Part shown: piece after piece, positions 1 through 8,157 of the stretch | Layout of the letters: each line of letters starts with the position of its first letter | Numbering within the stretch: position 1 is the first letter of the stretch | From: Streptococcus cristatus | GTDB lineage: Bacteria; Bacillota; Bacilli; Lactobacillales; Streptococcaceae | Direction: 5' to 3' | NCBI RefSeq assembly: GCF_003943505.1 | Contig: NZ_RJPS01000001.1 | Coordinates: 94,350 to 131,174, forward strand | Length of the DNA: 36,825 nt | Notes under the pieces: generated by a model | The model's database searches: none | Seen by the model: the letters and a program-made list of their open reading frames with translations, nothing else | What the model was told of the DNA's origin: nothing | Made by a program: the position numbers and the translations under genes

Positions 1-134
1 CCTAGAATCCCACCGATCAGGAAGGAAATAATTGTCATATAAAGGGTCAGATAAATCGCTGTGCCCCAGCCAGCCTGACCAGCCCAGCCCATTTTATAGA
101 CGTTAGGCAAAAATGTTTTAATCAAGTCTATCAA
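1..134 (-). CDS. metI: Methionine ABC transporter permease, MetI type (N-terminal part, cut by window edge)
   Basis: This is the first ~44 codons of a permease that runs off the left edge. The reading begins at a TTG at 134-132, one base after the metN stop, with GGGAGG placed 8 nt before it; no ATG fits that ribosome site. The peptide starts MIDLIKTFLPNVYK and then enters a hydrophobic stretch (AIYLTLYMTIISFLIGGILG), as expected for the first membrane helix of MetI-type permeases. In the family this protein forms the membrane channel for D/L-methionine and pairs with MetN and the MetQ lipoprotein, both encoded just upstream on the same strand. The near-zero spacing to metN argues for translational coupling. 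The product name rests mainly on context plus the short N-terminus. The operon is called metP in some streptococci. Confidence 0.8.
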   Translation of the reverse strand, partial: MIDLIKTFLPNVYKMGWAGQAGWGTAIYLTLYMTIISFLIGGIL

Positions 135-135
135 T

Positions 136-1200
136 CTAAATTCCTCCCTTAAGCACCTTTAATTCTACGCCAGCAGCTTGTAAATTGCTTTGAGCAGACG
201 CAAGATTTTCTGCATTTCCTGACAAAATGACTACCATCTCCCCGACAGGCACATTGTCTAAAATCTCAATGTTAGCATGTAAAATATTGGCTGAAACTTG
301 ATACTGCTTGTAGATATCGTTGATAATGGCTGTATCTGTCACCGTACCAGCATACTTCAAATGCGCCAATACAGAATCTGCTGGCAGATCTTGCACAATC
401 TTCTGTTGATTGATTTTAACCATCGCTTCAGTGATGCCTGTTGCCGTTGTGATAAAGTCTTGGGTCAATTCATTCTGTGGATTGGTAAAGATATCCAAAA
501 CCGAGCCTTCCTCGATCAATTTCCCATTCTGCATAACAGCTACACGATTGGCAATATCTTTGACAATCTGCATTTCGTGCGTGATCAGTACAATCGTCAG
601 CCCCAGCTTTTGGTTCAAATCCTGAAGCAAGGCTAAAATTTGCTTGGTTGTTTTAGGATCCAATGCCGAAGTCGCTTCATCTGAAATCAAGATTTTCGGG
701 TCATTGGCCAAGGCTCTAGCAATCGCCACGCGCTGCTTCTGCCCACCAGACAGTTGAGACGGATAATTATCCGCTCGATCTTCCAGACCAACCAGTTCTA
801 AAAGTTTGCGAACCTTCTCCTCTTTTTCAGCAGCAGACAAAGTTGAGTGCTTCAAGGCAAATGCGACATTTTCCTTGGCCGTCATCTGAGCCATCAGATT
901 GAAATGCTGGAAAATCATGCCAATATCCTTGCGCTTTTCCCGCAGTTGAGCCGCATTCAGCTGGACAGTCTCCTTGTCGTATAGGACTGTCCCATCCACA
1001 GTGATGCGACCAGCAGAGGGCTTCTGCAAAAGATTAATAACCCGCACCAGAGTGGACTTTCCGGCACCAGAATAACCCACGATACCGTAAATATCCCCCT
1101 GATTGATATGAATGGTCACATCTTCAACTGCCTTGATGACACGATTTTTCTGCGTGAAAGTGACATCAATACGGTCTAATTTGATAATTTCATTGCTCAT
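136..1200 (-). CDS. metN: Methionine ABC transporter ATP-binding protein MetN
   Basis: Cytoplasmic ATPase that powers methionine import. All ABC signatures are visible in the 354-residue product: Walker A GYSGAGKST at 42-50, Q-loop Q98, signature LSGGQ at 150-154, Walker B ending in D174-E175, and the switch His at 208. The last ~85 residues form the extra C-terminal domain typical of MetN (NIL/ACT-like), which in E. coli binds methionine and shuts transport down when internal methionine is high. The start overlaps the 3' end of the M20 peptidase by 11 nt, and the stop is one base from the permease start, so the three genes are clearly one transcription unit. The length is normal for the family. 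Confidence 0.95.
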   Translation of the reverse strand: MSNEIIKLDRIDVTFTQKNRVIKAVEDVTIHINQGDIYGIVGYSGAGKSTLVRVINLLQKPSAGRITVDGTVLYDKETVQLNAAQLREKRKDIGMIFQHFNLMAQMTAKENVAFALKHSTLSAAEKEEKVRKLLELVGLEDRADNYPSQLSGGQKQRVAIARALANDPKILISDEATSALDPKTTKQILALLQDLNQKLGLTIVLITHEMQIVKDIANRVAVMQNGKLIEEGSVLDIFTNPQNELTQDFITTATGITEAMVKINQQKIVQDLPADSVLAHLKYAGTVTDTAIINDIYKQYQVSANILHANIEILDNVPVGEMVVILSGNAENLASAQSNLQAAGVELKVLKGGI

Positions 1201-2566
1201 AACTTCTGATTAACTCCTTGATTAATTCAATATGGGTATAATAATCGGCAATCTTGACATTTTCATCGCCACCATGATCTCGACTGTTGGCATTTCCCAA
1301 GCCAAAGGCAGCCATCGGAACTTCCAAAGCCTCAAAGACTGTATGCATAGGCCCTGTTCCTGCCGATGTTGGAAGCACTGAGATGCCTTCTGGATAAAAA
1401 TCCTTGGCCAGTTCAATCACATTCAGGATAGAAGGGGCACTCATATCGCTACGATAGCTCATTTCTCCCAATGTATAAGTTAATTCTATCTTATCATAGC
1501 CATTTTTGTCCAGTTGCTTGCGAATCTTGTCCAAGACATCATGGGGCTCCAAGCCTGGTACCAAGCGTACTTCCATCTTGGCAGATGCATATGCTGGGAG
1601 GATGGTTTTGACTCCTTGTCCCTGATAGCCCGAACCGAAGCCTTCAATGTTAATGGCTGGCTCAAAATAGAAGCGACGCAGAAATTCCTGCCTTTCCTCC
1701 TTCAAGACTGGAAGCTGGAGGCCGTAAATTTCCTTCAACTCTTCTGGTGTCTTCAGAGCGTACTGGGCAATCAAAGCCAGCTCTCGCTCATTGGGCTCCT
1801 CTACTTGTTCATAGATGCCCTCCACTAAGATTCGACCGTCCACACTACGCAGGCTAGAGATAGCATCCATCAAGTACCAAGAAGCTGAATTAATGACACC
1901 GCCATAGCTAGAATGGATATCGACTTCTGCACTGCGAACAGACATATCAAAGGTGACAATGCCCTTATTCCCACCAGAAATCTCCAACTGACCTAGATTA
2001 TTACGCGTGCCCTGCTCCCAGACCAGCAAATCTGCTCCCCGCAAATGTTTCTTATGCTTGGCCAGATATTTATCCAAGTCTGTTGAAGCCGACTCCTCTG
2101 CTCCCTCCATCATGAAGATGATATTGACTGGCAGCGAACCATGCTCTCGGATATACTTACGTACCGCTGTCAAACGCGCAGTAATGTGCCCTTTGTCATC
2201 ATCGACCCCGCGACCATACATAACACCGTAGTGGACTGACAGAGTAAAGGGGTCGTTGGTCCAAGGCTGGTCATTATCGGCCGGAACCGTATCATAGTGG
2301 TGATAGAAAATGATAGTCTTGGCCTCAGGATTGTCCGACTGAAACTCTGCCAATACAAAGGGAGCCGTGTAACTGTCATCAATCATCACTTTAGCACCCG
2401 CGGCAGTGAAAATTTCTCCCAGATAGGTAGCTACCTCCTTGAGCCCAATTTGCTGGGCAAAGATAGACTTTTTAGAAATCAAGGTCCGCAACACCTCAAA
2501 ATAGTGCTGGGCTACCTCATCATTTTCAAACTTTTTAATTTGTTCACTCTCAGTTGAGAAAGGCAT
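1190..2566 (-). CDS. M20 family metallopeptidase (dipeptidase-like) within the methionine uptake operon
   Basis: A 458-residue zinc-dependent peptidase of the M20 family (ArgE/DapE/carnosinase-like). Metal and catalytic motifs are intact: HYDTVPAD with H90 and D92, GRGVDDDKG with the bridging Asp at 123, and MEGAEESAS with catalytic E157 and metal ligand E158. No signal peptide is seen, so it should act in the cytosol on small peptides. Its place between metQ and metN, with an 11-nt overlap into metN, suggests that it releases amino acids, perhaps methionine, from imported or internal peptides; that link is inference from context. The same gene order (lipoprotein, peptidase, ATPase, permease) is one I recall from pneumococcus. 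A GGAG ribosome site precedes the ATG. The exact substrate cannot be read from sequence. Confidence 0.88.
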   Translation of the reverse strand: MPFSTESEQIKKFENDEVAQHYFEVLRTLISKKSIFAQQIGLKEVATYLGEIFTAAGAKVMIDDSYTAPFVLAEFQSDNPEAKTIIFYHHYDTVPADNDQPWTNDPFTLSVHYGVMYGRGVDDDKGHITARLTAVRKYIREHGSLPVNIIFMMEGAEESASTDLDKYLAKHKKHLRGADLLVWEQGTRNNLGQLEISGGNKGIVTFDMSVRSAEVDIHSSYGGVINSASWYLMDAISSLRSVDGRILVEGIYEQVEEPNERELALIAQYALKTPEELKEIYGLQLPVLKEERQEFLRRFYFEPAINIEGFGSGYQGQGVKTILPAYASAKMEVRLVPGLEPHDVLDKIRKQLDKNGYDKIELTYTLGEMSYRSDMSAPSILNVIELAKDFYPEGISVLPTSAGTGPMHTVFEALEVPMAAFGLGNANSRDHGGDENVKIADYYTHIELIKELIRSYEQ

Positions 2567-2772
2567 GTGTAACTCCTACTAATCGCATCTCTTTAAAGAT
2601 TATCTGCTATGATTCACGAAAGAGCAAAGACTTGCTGTCATGTAAGTCTTTGACTCCGCGTTTTAATATTGCTAAATTATCTTCGCTGATAAAAACTCTA
2701 ACTAATAGCAGATAAAGGGCTGGAGAAATCCATTCCCCGCCCTTTCTATCTTCAATTATTTTCTATAAAATC
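2567..2772 (-). promoter_or_regulatory. Folded intergenic region between metQ and the M20 peptidase
   Basis: This 206-nt gap lies inside an operon and is rich in inverted repeats. An 11-bp perfect pair, TTATCTGCTAT (2600-2610) and ATAGCAGATAA (2705-2715), closes a domain holding two hairpins: CAAAGACTT/AAGTCTTTG (2625-2633 with 2644-2652) and TTATC/GATAA (2677-2681 with 2688-2692). Next to it is AAAGGGC/GCCCTTT (2714-2720 with 2739-2745), directly after metQ. None is followed by a strong T-run on the minus strand, so a plain terminator is unlikely. Possible roles are partial termination, an RNA-processing or stabilising element that sets metQ above metN/metI, or a regulatory leader. It does not resemble a T-box or the S(MK) box as I know them. 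Confidence 0.5.
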
Positions 2773-3648
2773 TTACCAAACTGGTTGATCCATACCATCT
2801 GAAGACTCTTCAATGACTTTTTTAACTTCGTCAGTATGGTAAGCCTTGATGATTTTCTTGATGGCGTCTGCCTTGTCAGATTTTTCCCAATCTTTCTTAG
2901 CAGCAATCAGGTTGTACCACAGTTTAGAATTTTCATCTGTCTTTTCTTTGTAAAGAGCGCTCTTGTAGTCAATACCAGCTTCACGAACGAAGGTATTGTT
3001 GACAACCGCTGCATCTACAGAAGTAAGAGAAGCTGCTGTTTGAGAAGCATCCAATTCAGAAATTTTCAAGTTTTTCTTATTTTCTTTGATGTTAGCAACA
3101 GTCGCAAGTTTAGTTGAATCCACGTCCAACTTAATCAAACCAGCTGCTTGAAGAAGGTTCAAAGCACGGCTTTCATTTGTTGGGTCATTTGGCACAGCAA
3201 TGCTTCCGTTTTCTGGAATGTCTTTCACATCGGTATATTTGTTTTTGCCATCTTTAGTCCCAGAGTAAAGACGGATTGGTGCGATATAAGTATCTGCTAC
3301 AGACACCAAATCAGCATTGTTTTCTTTATTCCAGTTTTTCAAGTAGTAGTAATGCTGGAAGGCATTGATATCTACATCACCGTCGCGAACTGCTTGGTTA
3401 GGTTGAGAATAGTCTGTAAATTGGGTGAACTCCAATTTAACACCTGCTTTATCCTTATCAAGGATTTCCTGAACCTTGTTCCAGCGCGCTTCCTCTGTAT
3501 CACTGAGGCTCATCACACCAACTTTTACAGTCACTGTTGCATTGTCTGCTGACTTAGCGTTTTTTGATGTTGAAGACGAGCAAGCTGCCAAACCAAATGC
3601 TGCTACAGCTAAGAGCGCTGTTGCACCAAACCATTTTTTCAATTTCAT
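2773..3648 (-). CDS. metQ: Methionine-binding lipoprotein MetQ (NlpA family)
   Basis: Surface lipoprotein that captures methionine for the MetN/MetI transporter. The 291-residue product has a type II signal peptide: a Lys-rich start, a hydrophobic core and the lipobox LAAC with lipidated Cys at 23, followed by a Ser-rich linker. The mature part matches the NlpA/MetQ type, with features such as VKVGVMSLSD near the start, ..FTDYSQPNQAVRDGDVDINAFQHYYYL.. in the middle and IAVPNDPTNESRALNLLQ further on, which in the family line the amino acid pocket. Ribosome site AAGGAG lies 8 nt before the ATG. It follows another binding lipoprotein by 86 nt with no obvious terminator, so both are probably co-transcribed. 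Length is normal. Confidence 0.93.
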   Translation of the reverse strand: MKLKKWFGATALLAVAAFGLAACSSSTSKNAKSADNATVTVKVGVMSLSDTEEARWNKVQEILDKDKAGVKLEFTQFTDYSQPNQAVRDGDVDINAFQHYYYLKNWNKENNADLVSVADTYIAPIRLYSGTKDGKNKYTDVKDIPENGSIAVPNDPTNESRALNLLQAAGLIKLDVDSTKLATVANIKENKKNLKISELDASQTAASLTSVDAAVVNNTFVREAGIDYKSALYKEKTDENSKLWYNLIAAKKDWEKSDKADAIKKIIKAYHTDEVKKVIEESSDGMDQPVW

Positions 3649-3734
3649 GAGATAATCTCCTTATAAAATATATTTTTTTCTAATGAAAGGGTTGTAAGTT
3701 ATTTCCGATTGCCTAGGGCAAAGAAAATCAGAAC

Positions 3735-4568
3735 TTACTTGATATCCTTGGCATCTGGCAAATAAGTACCGCCAAAGAATTCTTTTGATAATTTTTCAAG
3801 TGTGCCATCCTCATAGAGTTCCTTGATCCGCTTGTTCATGAAGGTTTGAAGCTCTTCTTGTCCTGAAGCAAGGATTGGATAGACATACGGTTGTTGGTCA
3901 CTTGGAAGTTCAATCACTTCGACATTATCCAGACCTTGGTCTTTGATGATGGTATCCACCGTGATACGTTCAAAGATCTTGTAGTCTGAGCGGCCATCAT
4001 TCAAATTAGCCAAGATTTGCTGGATTGTACCATCTGTGTAGTTGATGGTTGTTGGATTTGAACTGTGTTCTTCATTGTACTTTTCCAGTTGTTTGGCTGT
4101 TGAAGTACCTTGAACAACCTCAGTGGACTTGCCTCCGATATCGTCCAGCGACTTGATATTCACTCCTTTACGAACCACCAAGACGGTTGGGTTTTTAGCG
4201 TAAGGGTTGGTATAGAGGTATTTACCAGCACGGTCTTCTGAATAACTGATGTTATTGGCACCAATTTGGTAGCGGTCACTATCCAAGCCAGAGAAAACAG
4301 AAGCCCATTTGGTCTTGTTGAAGTTGACTTCGTACTTATCTGAACCTTTGAAGATTTCACGAAGCACTTCAATTTCGTAACCAGTTAGTTTTCCGTCCTT
4401 ATCTTCATAAGAGAAAGGCTTAGTTGTTCCAACCGTTCCGACTTCAATCGTCTTTTTCTTTGTAGCACTATCTTTACTTGCAGAAGACGAGCAGGCCACA
4501 AGCAGCCCAACTGCAAGACTTCCTACCACAGCAGTGGCAGTGTATTTCAATATTTTTTTAATATTCAT
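3735..4568 (-). CDS. Amino acid ABC transporter substrate-binding lipoprotein (family 3)
   Basis: A 277-residue solute-binding protein for a polar or sulfur amino acid. An upstream in-frame ATG at 4604 would add 12 residues, but AGGAGG sits properly before the ATG at 4568, whose product starts [15 protein letters not shown] and reads straight into a lipoprotein signal with lipobox LVAC (Cys26). The mature part has the family 3 pattern: [20 protein letters not shown] near the start, then [19 protein letters not shown] and a [12 protein letters not shown] segment. There is no matching permease or ATPase beside it, so it may use a transporter encoded elsewhere. A TGATA-N9-TATCA repeat upstream, and metQ directly downstream, suggest a sulfur amino acid such as cystine or a derivative; that is inference. 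Confidence 0.88.
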   Translation of the reverse strand: MNIKKILKYTATAVVGSLAVGLLVACSSSASKDSATKKKTIEVGTVGTTKPFSYEDKDGKLTGYEIEVLREIFKGSDKYEVNFNKTKWASVFSGLDSDRYQIGANNISYSEDRAGKYLYTNPYAKNPTVLVVRKGVNIKSLDDIGGKSTEVVQGTSTAKQLEKYNEEHSSNPTTINYTDGTIQQILANLNDGRSDYKIFERITVDTIIKDQGLDNVEVIELPSDQQPYVYPILASGQEELQTFMNKRIKELYEDGTLEKLSKEFFGGTYLPDAKDIK

Positions 4569-4599
4569 ATCTCTATCTCCTCCTAAAGAGCATGTTTCT

Positions 4600-4608
4600 A
4601 TCATACCA
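4600..4608 (-). promoter_or_regulatory. Extended -10 promoter of the amino acid lipoprotein / metQ operon
   Basis: On the minus strand TGGTATGAT (TG-n-TATGAT) occurs 32 nt before the chosen start codon at 4568. No good -35 box lies 17 nt further up, which fits an extended -10 or an activated promoter. The inverted repeat at 4648-4668 lies about 40-60 nt upstream of it, where LysR-type activators usually bind. Confidence 0.5.
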
Positions 4609-4647
4609 AAAGTCGAAAATCCTGACCATTATATATTTTTTATCAAG

Positions 4648-4668
4648 GTGATAGATTTTCTTTATCAC
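4648..4668 (-). promoter_or_regulatory. Candidate LysR-type regulator box (TGATA-N9-TATCA)
   Basis: A perfect 6-bp inverted repeat, GTGATA-N9-TATCAC, lies upstream of the lipoprotein/metQ promoter. The core TGATA-N9-TATCA has the shape that I recall being reported for LysR-type regulators of sulfur amino acid genes in S. mutans (CysR/HomR class); on the minus strand a GATAA follows four bases later, close to the TATAA extension of that box. The link to a named regulator comes from memory and is not proven here. Confidence 0.45.
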
Positions 4669-4772
4669 TGATTCGATTATTCAAACTATTTGAAAAGATC
4701 GAAATCTTGTTTTTCTATGATAACAAAAGAAGAGAAGCTTGCCTAGTTCTTATTTCCTATGAAAGACTATAG

Positions 4773-5909
4773 TTATTTCTTATAGTGCTTGAGGAGAAAG
4801 AGGGCGTTTTCGACATAGTAAGGCACAGAGACCTGAAAGGCTGCATCGTCAATCGTCATGCTATCATGGTGCAGGTCAGGCGCATCTGCTGCACCATTTG
4901 AGCCGATAAAAGCAAAGACACCAGGGATTCTTTCTTGATAAAAGGCAAAGTCTTCGCCAGCTGAAGATGGCTGAGCAGTCAATAGCTCCCCGATGTTCTG
5001 GGAGTTTTCAAAAATAAGCTCGGCCAATTCTGGATCATTATAGGTCACTGGCGGAGTCTGATCCCAGACAATAGTGACCTTAGCACCGAAATTCTCCGCC
5101 GTATGCTCCACAATACGGATAAAATCTGCTTTCAAACGCTTTTGCAAATCAAGGTTAAAACAACGAATCGTGCCTTCAAAGAAGCCATTTTGCGGCAGAA
5201 CATTCCAAGTCGCCCCAGCCTCAATGTGGGTCACAGACAAAACAACTGGCTCAAAGGGCGAGACAGTCCGAGAAACCAGAGCTTGGAGATTTTGAATCAT
5301 GCTGGTCAGAGTCAGCACCGTATCTACTCCCAAATCTGGCCGAGCCGCATGGCTACTGACTCCCTCCACAGTCACCTTGAACTTTTCCACACCTGCCATC
5401 ATGGCTCCCGGCTTCAAGGCTATTTGTCCAGCTTTTAACTGGGGCATATTGTGAAAACCGATAATCGCAACTACATCGTCCAGCAAACCCGTAGCCAGAA
5501 CTTGACTGGCTCCTTGAGAGGTCTCCTCAGCTGGCTGAAAAATCAGGCGAATGGTTCCCTGTAAATCTTCTTCCATAGCCTTGAGCAACTCTGCCGCTCC
5601 CAGAAGACTAGTCTGATGAAAATCATGACCGCAGGCATGCATGACACCAGGATTTTGGCTAGCGTAAGGCAGACCGGTCTGCTCTAAAATGGGCAGGGCA
5701 TCAATATCTGCTCTCAAGGCGATAACTGGTTCTCCCTGACCGATTTCGGCAATCAAGCCCGTCTCTAGGCCAGAGTCCAAGATTTTTATCCCCAAGTCTT
5801 GCAAATAACGGCTTAGAAAGGCCGTTGTTTCATACTCTTGGCCAGACAGCTCTGGATGCTGATGAAGATAATGACGCGTTTTTACTAATTTATCATAGAA
5901 TTGTTTCAT
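4773..5909 (-). CDS. M20D family amidohydrolase (hippurate / N-acyl-amino-acid hydrolase-like)
   Basis: A 378-residue cytosolic metalloenzyme that removes an acyl group from an amino acid or related amide. Family motifs are all present: LHQHPELSGQE at 15-25, RADIDALP at 66-73, MHACGHD at 90-96 with the metal-binding Cys93, and QPAEE at 125-129. A dimerisation-domain region (KFKVTVEGVSSHAARPDLGVD) follows. The family includes hippuricase, N-acetyl-diaminopimelate deacetylase and IAA-amino acid hydrolases, and the sequence alone does not choose among them. It stands alone: a terminator separates it from the lipoprotein gene upstream, and a ~200-nt gap with its own promoter separates it from the transport operon downstream. 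The role may still be nutritional, given the neighbours. Confidence 0.85.
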   Translation of the reverse strand: MKQFYDKLVKTRHYLHQHPELSGQEYETTAFLSRYLQDLGIKILDSGLETGLIAEIGQGEPVIALRADIDALPILEQTGLPYASQNPGVMHACGHDFHQTSLLGAAELLKAMEEDLQGTIRLIFQPAEETSQGASQVLATGLLDDVVAIIGFHNMPQLKAGQIALKPGAMMAGVEKFKVTVEGVSSHAARPDLGVDTVLTLTSMIQNLQALVSRTVSPFEPVVLSVTHIEAGATWNVLPQNGFFEGTIRCFNLDLQKRLKADFIRIVEHTAENFGAKVTIVWDQTPPVTYNDPELAELIFENSQNIGELLTAQPSSAGEDFAFYQERIPGVFAFIGSNGAADAPDLHHDSMTIDDAAFQVSVPYYVENALFLLKHYKK

Positions 5910-5973
5910 GGCAGGCTCCTTTACTCTACATATCTATTCTCCAGTATAACACAAAGCTAGACTAGGAAACAAA

Positions 5974-6009
5974 ATAAAATAGAGAGCAGAATGAAGCATC
6001 TGCCCTCTC
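5974..6009 (-). terminator. Intrinsic terminator of the 6.0-7.1 kb lipoprotein gene
   Basis: On the minus strand GAGAG..GCAGA (6009-6000) pairs with TCTGCTCTC (5990-5982) with a small bulge, and is followed by TATTTTATTTTG. It lies 10 nt after the lipoprotein stop. Confidence 0.65.
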
Positions 6010-6018
6010 ATCTTGCTA

Positions 6019-7113
6019 TTAGGATATATCGCCTTCAAAAGCTCTGACGATGGATTCATAAGAATAATCACGCTCTAGAACCCATTTGCCATCTGTTTTG
6101 ACGAATTTCAACTGATAATCGCGTTCTGGCGTAAGAAGAGGACGTGAATCCATTCCAGCCATCATATCATTAGCATAGCTCTTATCGGTAGCTTTGTAGA
6201 CGTCACTCAGACTTCCATATTCAGAACGATGCTTATCATAAAAATCTTGACGGTAGGTATACATGGTTTTTTTTAGACTGACCGTTCTCGGTTTGATCTT
6301 GATAACGATTGAATTTGGCATGTACTGGGCTACTGTGTAATCAATTTCTGAGCGTTTGGCATTACTTTTCACATAGGCATCAATGAAAGCGTTGATTTCA
6401 TCATCACTAAAGGGATAATCATGCAATTTACGTGTGAAATCTGCTGCAAAAGCTGCTCTATAATCTTTTTTATCTTGCTCCAAATCGCCACCTAAGACCA
6501 AATCGCCTTTGTCTTTGGAGGATTTTGTCTTTGCTTCTCCTCCCAAGAAAACAGCATTGAGGTAATCAGAAGCTAATTTCTTTGATTCGTCAACGTGATT
6601 AGGATATTTCGCAGGATCAACCTTTAGTTTGATGGCTTCTACTTTTTCATCCGAGCTATAGGTTTTCTTCTCATAGTGAAGTTCATATTTCTTGCCATCT
6701 TCAACCTTAAAGACCAGATTACCAGAAAGAGTCTTTCCTTCCGCTAAATCTTCATAGCTCAGTGTTTTAAAATTTTCTTTGTCGTCATAGACTCCGACTG
6801 GCTGGATCTTTTCTCCCTCTGAATCATAAAAACCAATGTCTGAGGAGGAAATCATAATCTTATCATTTGTTTTATTTTTAATTTCCAAAGATAAGGCCAA
6901 GTATTTTGCATCAGCTGATCCGTTGCTTGGCATAATAAACTGACCTTCTTTAATCTGGATATCAACCTGCCCATTGCTGGCTGATTTTTTAACAGTCTTC
7001 TCCTGACTTGGCTTACCAGAATGTTTTTTATTTGGACTTGGAAGCAAAGCACAAGCAGTCAAGCTCACACCTGCCACAAGCAAGGCTGTGTATTTAAATA
7101 CTTTTTTCATCAT
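6019..7113 (-). CDS. Lipoprotein of unknown function, DUF4352-like plus DUF5105-like regions
   Basis: A secreted lipoprotein of 363-364 residues with lipobox LTAC (Cys21 of the longer form) and a Lys/Ser-rich linker. Residues ~50-170 look like an immunoglobulin-like DUF4352 domain (YLALSLEIKNKTNDKIMISSSD..), a type often found in Gram-positive lipoproteins. The C-terminal ~190 residues resemble the NTF2-like region I recall as DUF5105, ending in a typical LKFVKTDGKWVLERD strand. Both domain calls are by pattern, not by search. Two ATGs compete: 7113 lies 3 nt from GGAG, and 7110 lies 6 nt from it, so the second may be the real start. It has its own promoter and terminator and thus seems monocistronic. 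No enzymatic motif is seen. Confidence 0.75.
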   Translation of the reverse strand: MMKKVFKYTALLVAGVSLTACALLPSPNKKHSGKPSQEKTVKKSASNGQVDIQIKEGQFIMPSNGSADAKYLALSLEIKNKTNDKIMISSSDIGFYDSEGEKIQPVGVYDDKENFKTLSYEDLAEGKTLSGNLVFKVEDGKKYELHYEKKTYSSDEKVEAIKLKVDPAKYPNHVDESKKLASDYLNAVFLGGEAKTKSSKDKGDLVLGGDLEQDKKDYRAAFAADFTRKLHDYPFSDDEINAFIDAYVKSNAKRSEIDYTVAQYMPNSIVIKIKPRTVSLKKTMYTYRQDFYDKHRSEYGSLSDVYKATDKSYANDMMAGMDSRPLLTPERDYQLKFVKTDGKWVLERDYSYESIVRAFEGDIS

Positions 7114-7147
7114 TGTCTCCTTAATTTCTTAATACTGTGACTTTTCT

Positions 7148-7176
7148 ATTTTATCATACTTGGCTAAACTGGTAAA
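7148..7176 (-). promoter_or_regulatory. Promoter of the unknown lipoprotein gene
   Basis: On the minus strand TTTACC (7176-7171), a 17-nt spacer and TAAAAT (7153-7148) lie 35 nt before the start codon. An alternative TATGAT lies slightly upstream of the -10. Confidence 0.5.
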
Positions 7177-7321
7177 TACCGTTTGAAATTATAAATATAT
7201 AAAAATGTACCTTCGCAATTGCTAGAATGACTAAGCAGCTCAAAAAACTTGAAAAGTGAAGGCTTAAATAAAATATGCAAAACGCCTATCGCCCATATAA
7301 AGAATTGCTTACAAAAAAAGA

Positions 7322-7494
7322 GAGTGGGACAGAGATCGGTAATTCGTTAGAATTCGATTTCGTCGTCCCACCTCCGCATAGTTGAGTAGGCCTGTAAAAG
7401 CTGATGAAATCAGCGTAGTAGAGCCCACTCAACCATTGCGTCTTGCTCGACAATCCAAAGAAAATTGAGAGGCTAGGACTTTTGTCCCAGCCTC
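7322..7494 (-). repeat. Dispersed three-hairpin element, copy 1
   Basis: One of four copies of a ~175-bp element that fills most of the 454-bp gap between two minus-strand genes. Read on the minus strand it holds hairpin A (7494-7469, GAGGCT..AGCCTC around an AAAA loop), hairpin B (7433-7381, GTTGAGTGGG..CCTACTCAAC with an inner GCTGAT/ATCAGC) and hairpin C (7371-7324, GTGGGAC..GTCCCAC with inner AATTC/GAATT), followed by CTCTCTTTTTTT. It lies 73 nt downstream of the gene ending at 7568 and can end its transcription. Nothing else recognisable lies in 7114-7321 apart from the lipoprotein promoter. Confidence 0.9.
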
Positions 7495-7567
7495 CATTAT
7501 CTTCGATCCAACTGAGATTATAGAAAGTAAAATAAGCAGATCAAATCTCTACTCTATAATAATATTT

Positions 7568-8128
7568 CTATGGAAAAAGCCACTTGATATGAGGAGCAAG
7601 TTGAGAAATTTCTTGATGAAGTTCATTGAAGCTAGCATTTTTCACATCATCCAAGTCCAAAGAGACCGCACTCTCCTCTTGATTTTTGGGATAGAAATAT
7701 AAAATCCGACCGGTCGGTCCTGAGCTAGATCGATAGATATCGTATTCAATTTGCTCAATCTCCTGCCACAAGAAGTACTTCTCTCTTTTAGCAGATAAGC
7801 CTCTCAGCCTTATTCCCATTTCATCCATCTCTAAAATCGGTGGTTTATGATTCGAAATATAGCCTAGAACGATCATAAAAATAGCGGTTATGCCCATTCC
7901 CCAATAGAGCGGATTGAGCATATTGTTGCTTTCTTCAGTAGTCTGCCTGCTTCTTTGGTCTTCTTTGCTGGTAGGACTCCTATGAACCAGTTGATTAGCA
8001 CTATTTTGACTTGTTGACTCAAGAGAAGCCTGATCCATAGATACAAAAGCCATGATAAAAAAGATAGCAAAGAGTAAGAGAAAGCCTATGGCATAAAATG
8101 TTGCTCCATCGCGCTGGTATACTTTCAT
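7568..8128 (-). CDS. Small membrane protein with a C-terminal PH-like domain (unknown function)
   Basis: A 186-residue protein. The open frame extends upstream to 8245 but that part overlaps the deformylase gene; the ATG at 8128 is preceded by AAGGATAGGA and gives the product MKVYQRDGATFYAIG. Two membrane helices are clear: residues ~10-32 (YAIGFLLLFAIFFIMAFVSM) and ~75-95 (GMGITAIFMIVLGYIS), with a polar Ser/Gln/Thr-rich loop between. The C-terminal ~90 residues carry a pattern like bacterial PH domains of membrane proteins (GIRLRG..YFLWQEIEQIEYD..), but this is only a resemblance. It starts 29 nt after the deformylase paralogue and is probably co-transcribed with it. The function is unknown. 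Element copy 1 follows its stop. Confidence 0.7.
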   Translation of the reverse strand: MKVYQRDGATFYAIGFLLLFAIFFIMAFVSMDQASLESTSQNSANQLVHRSPTSKEDQRSRQTTEESNNMLNPLYWGMGITAIFMIVLGYISNHKPPILEMDEMGIRLRGLSAKREKYFLWQEIEQIEYDIYRSSSGPTGRILYFYPKNQEESAVSLDLDDVKNASFNELHQEISQLAPHIKWLFP

Positions 8129-8157
8129 TCTATTCCTATCCTTTCCAGGTACATTTC

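Noticed and set aside
7322..7494. Element copies as insertion sequence remnants
   Set aside because: No transposase-like coding, no long terminal inverted repeats across the whole element and no clear target duplication at the four sites.
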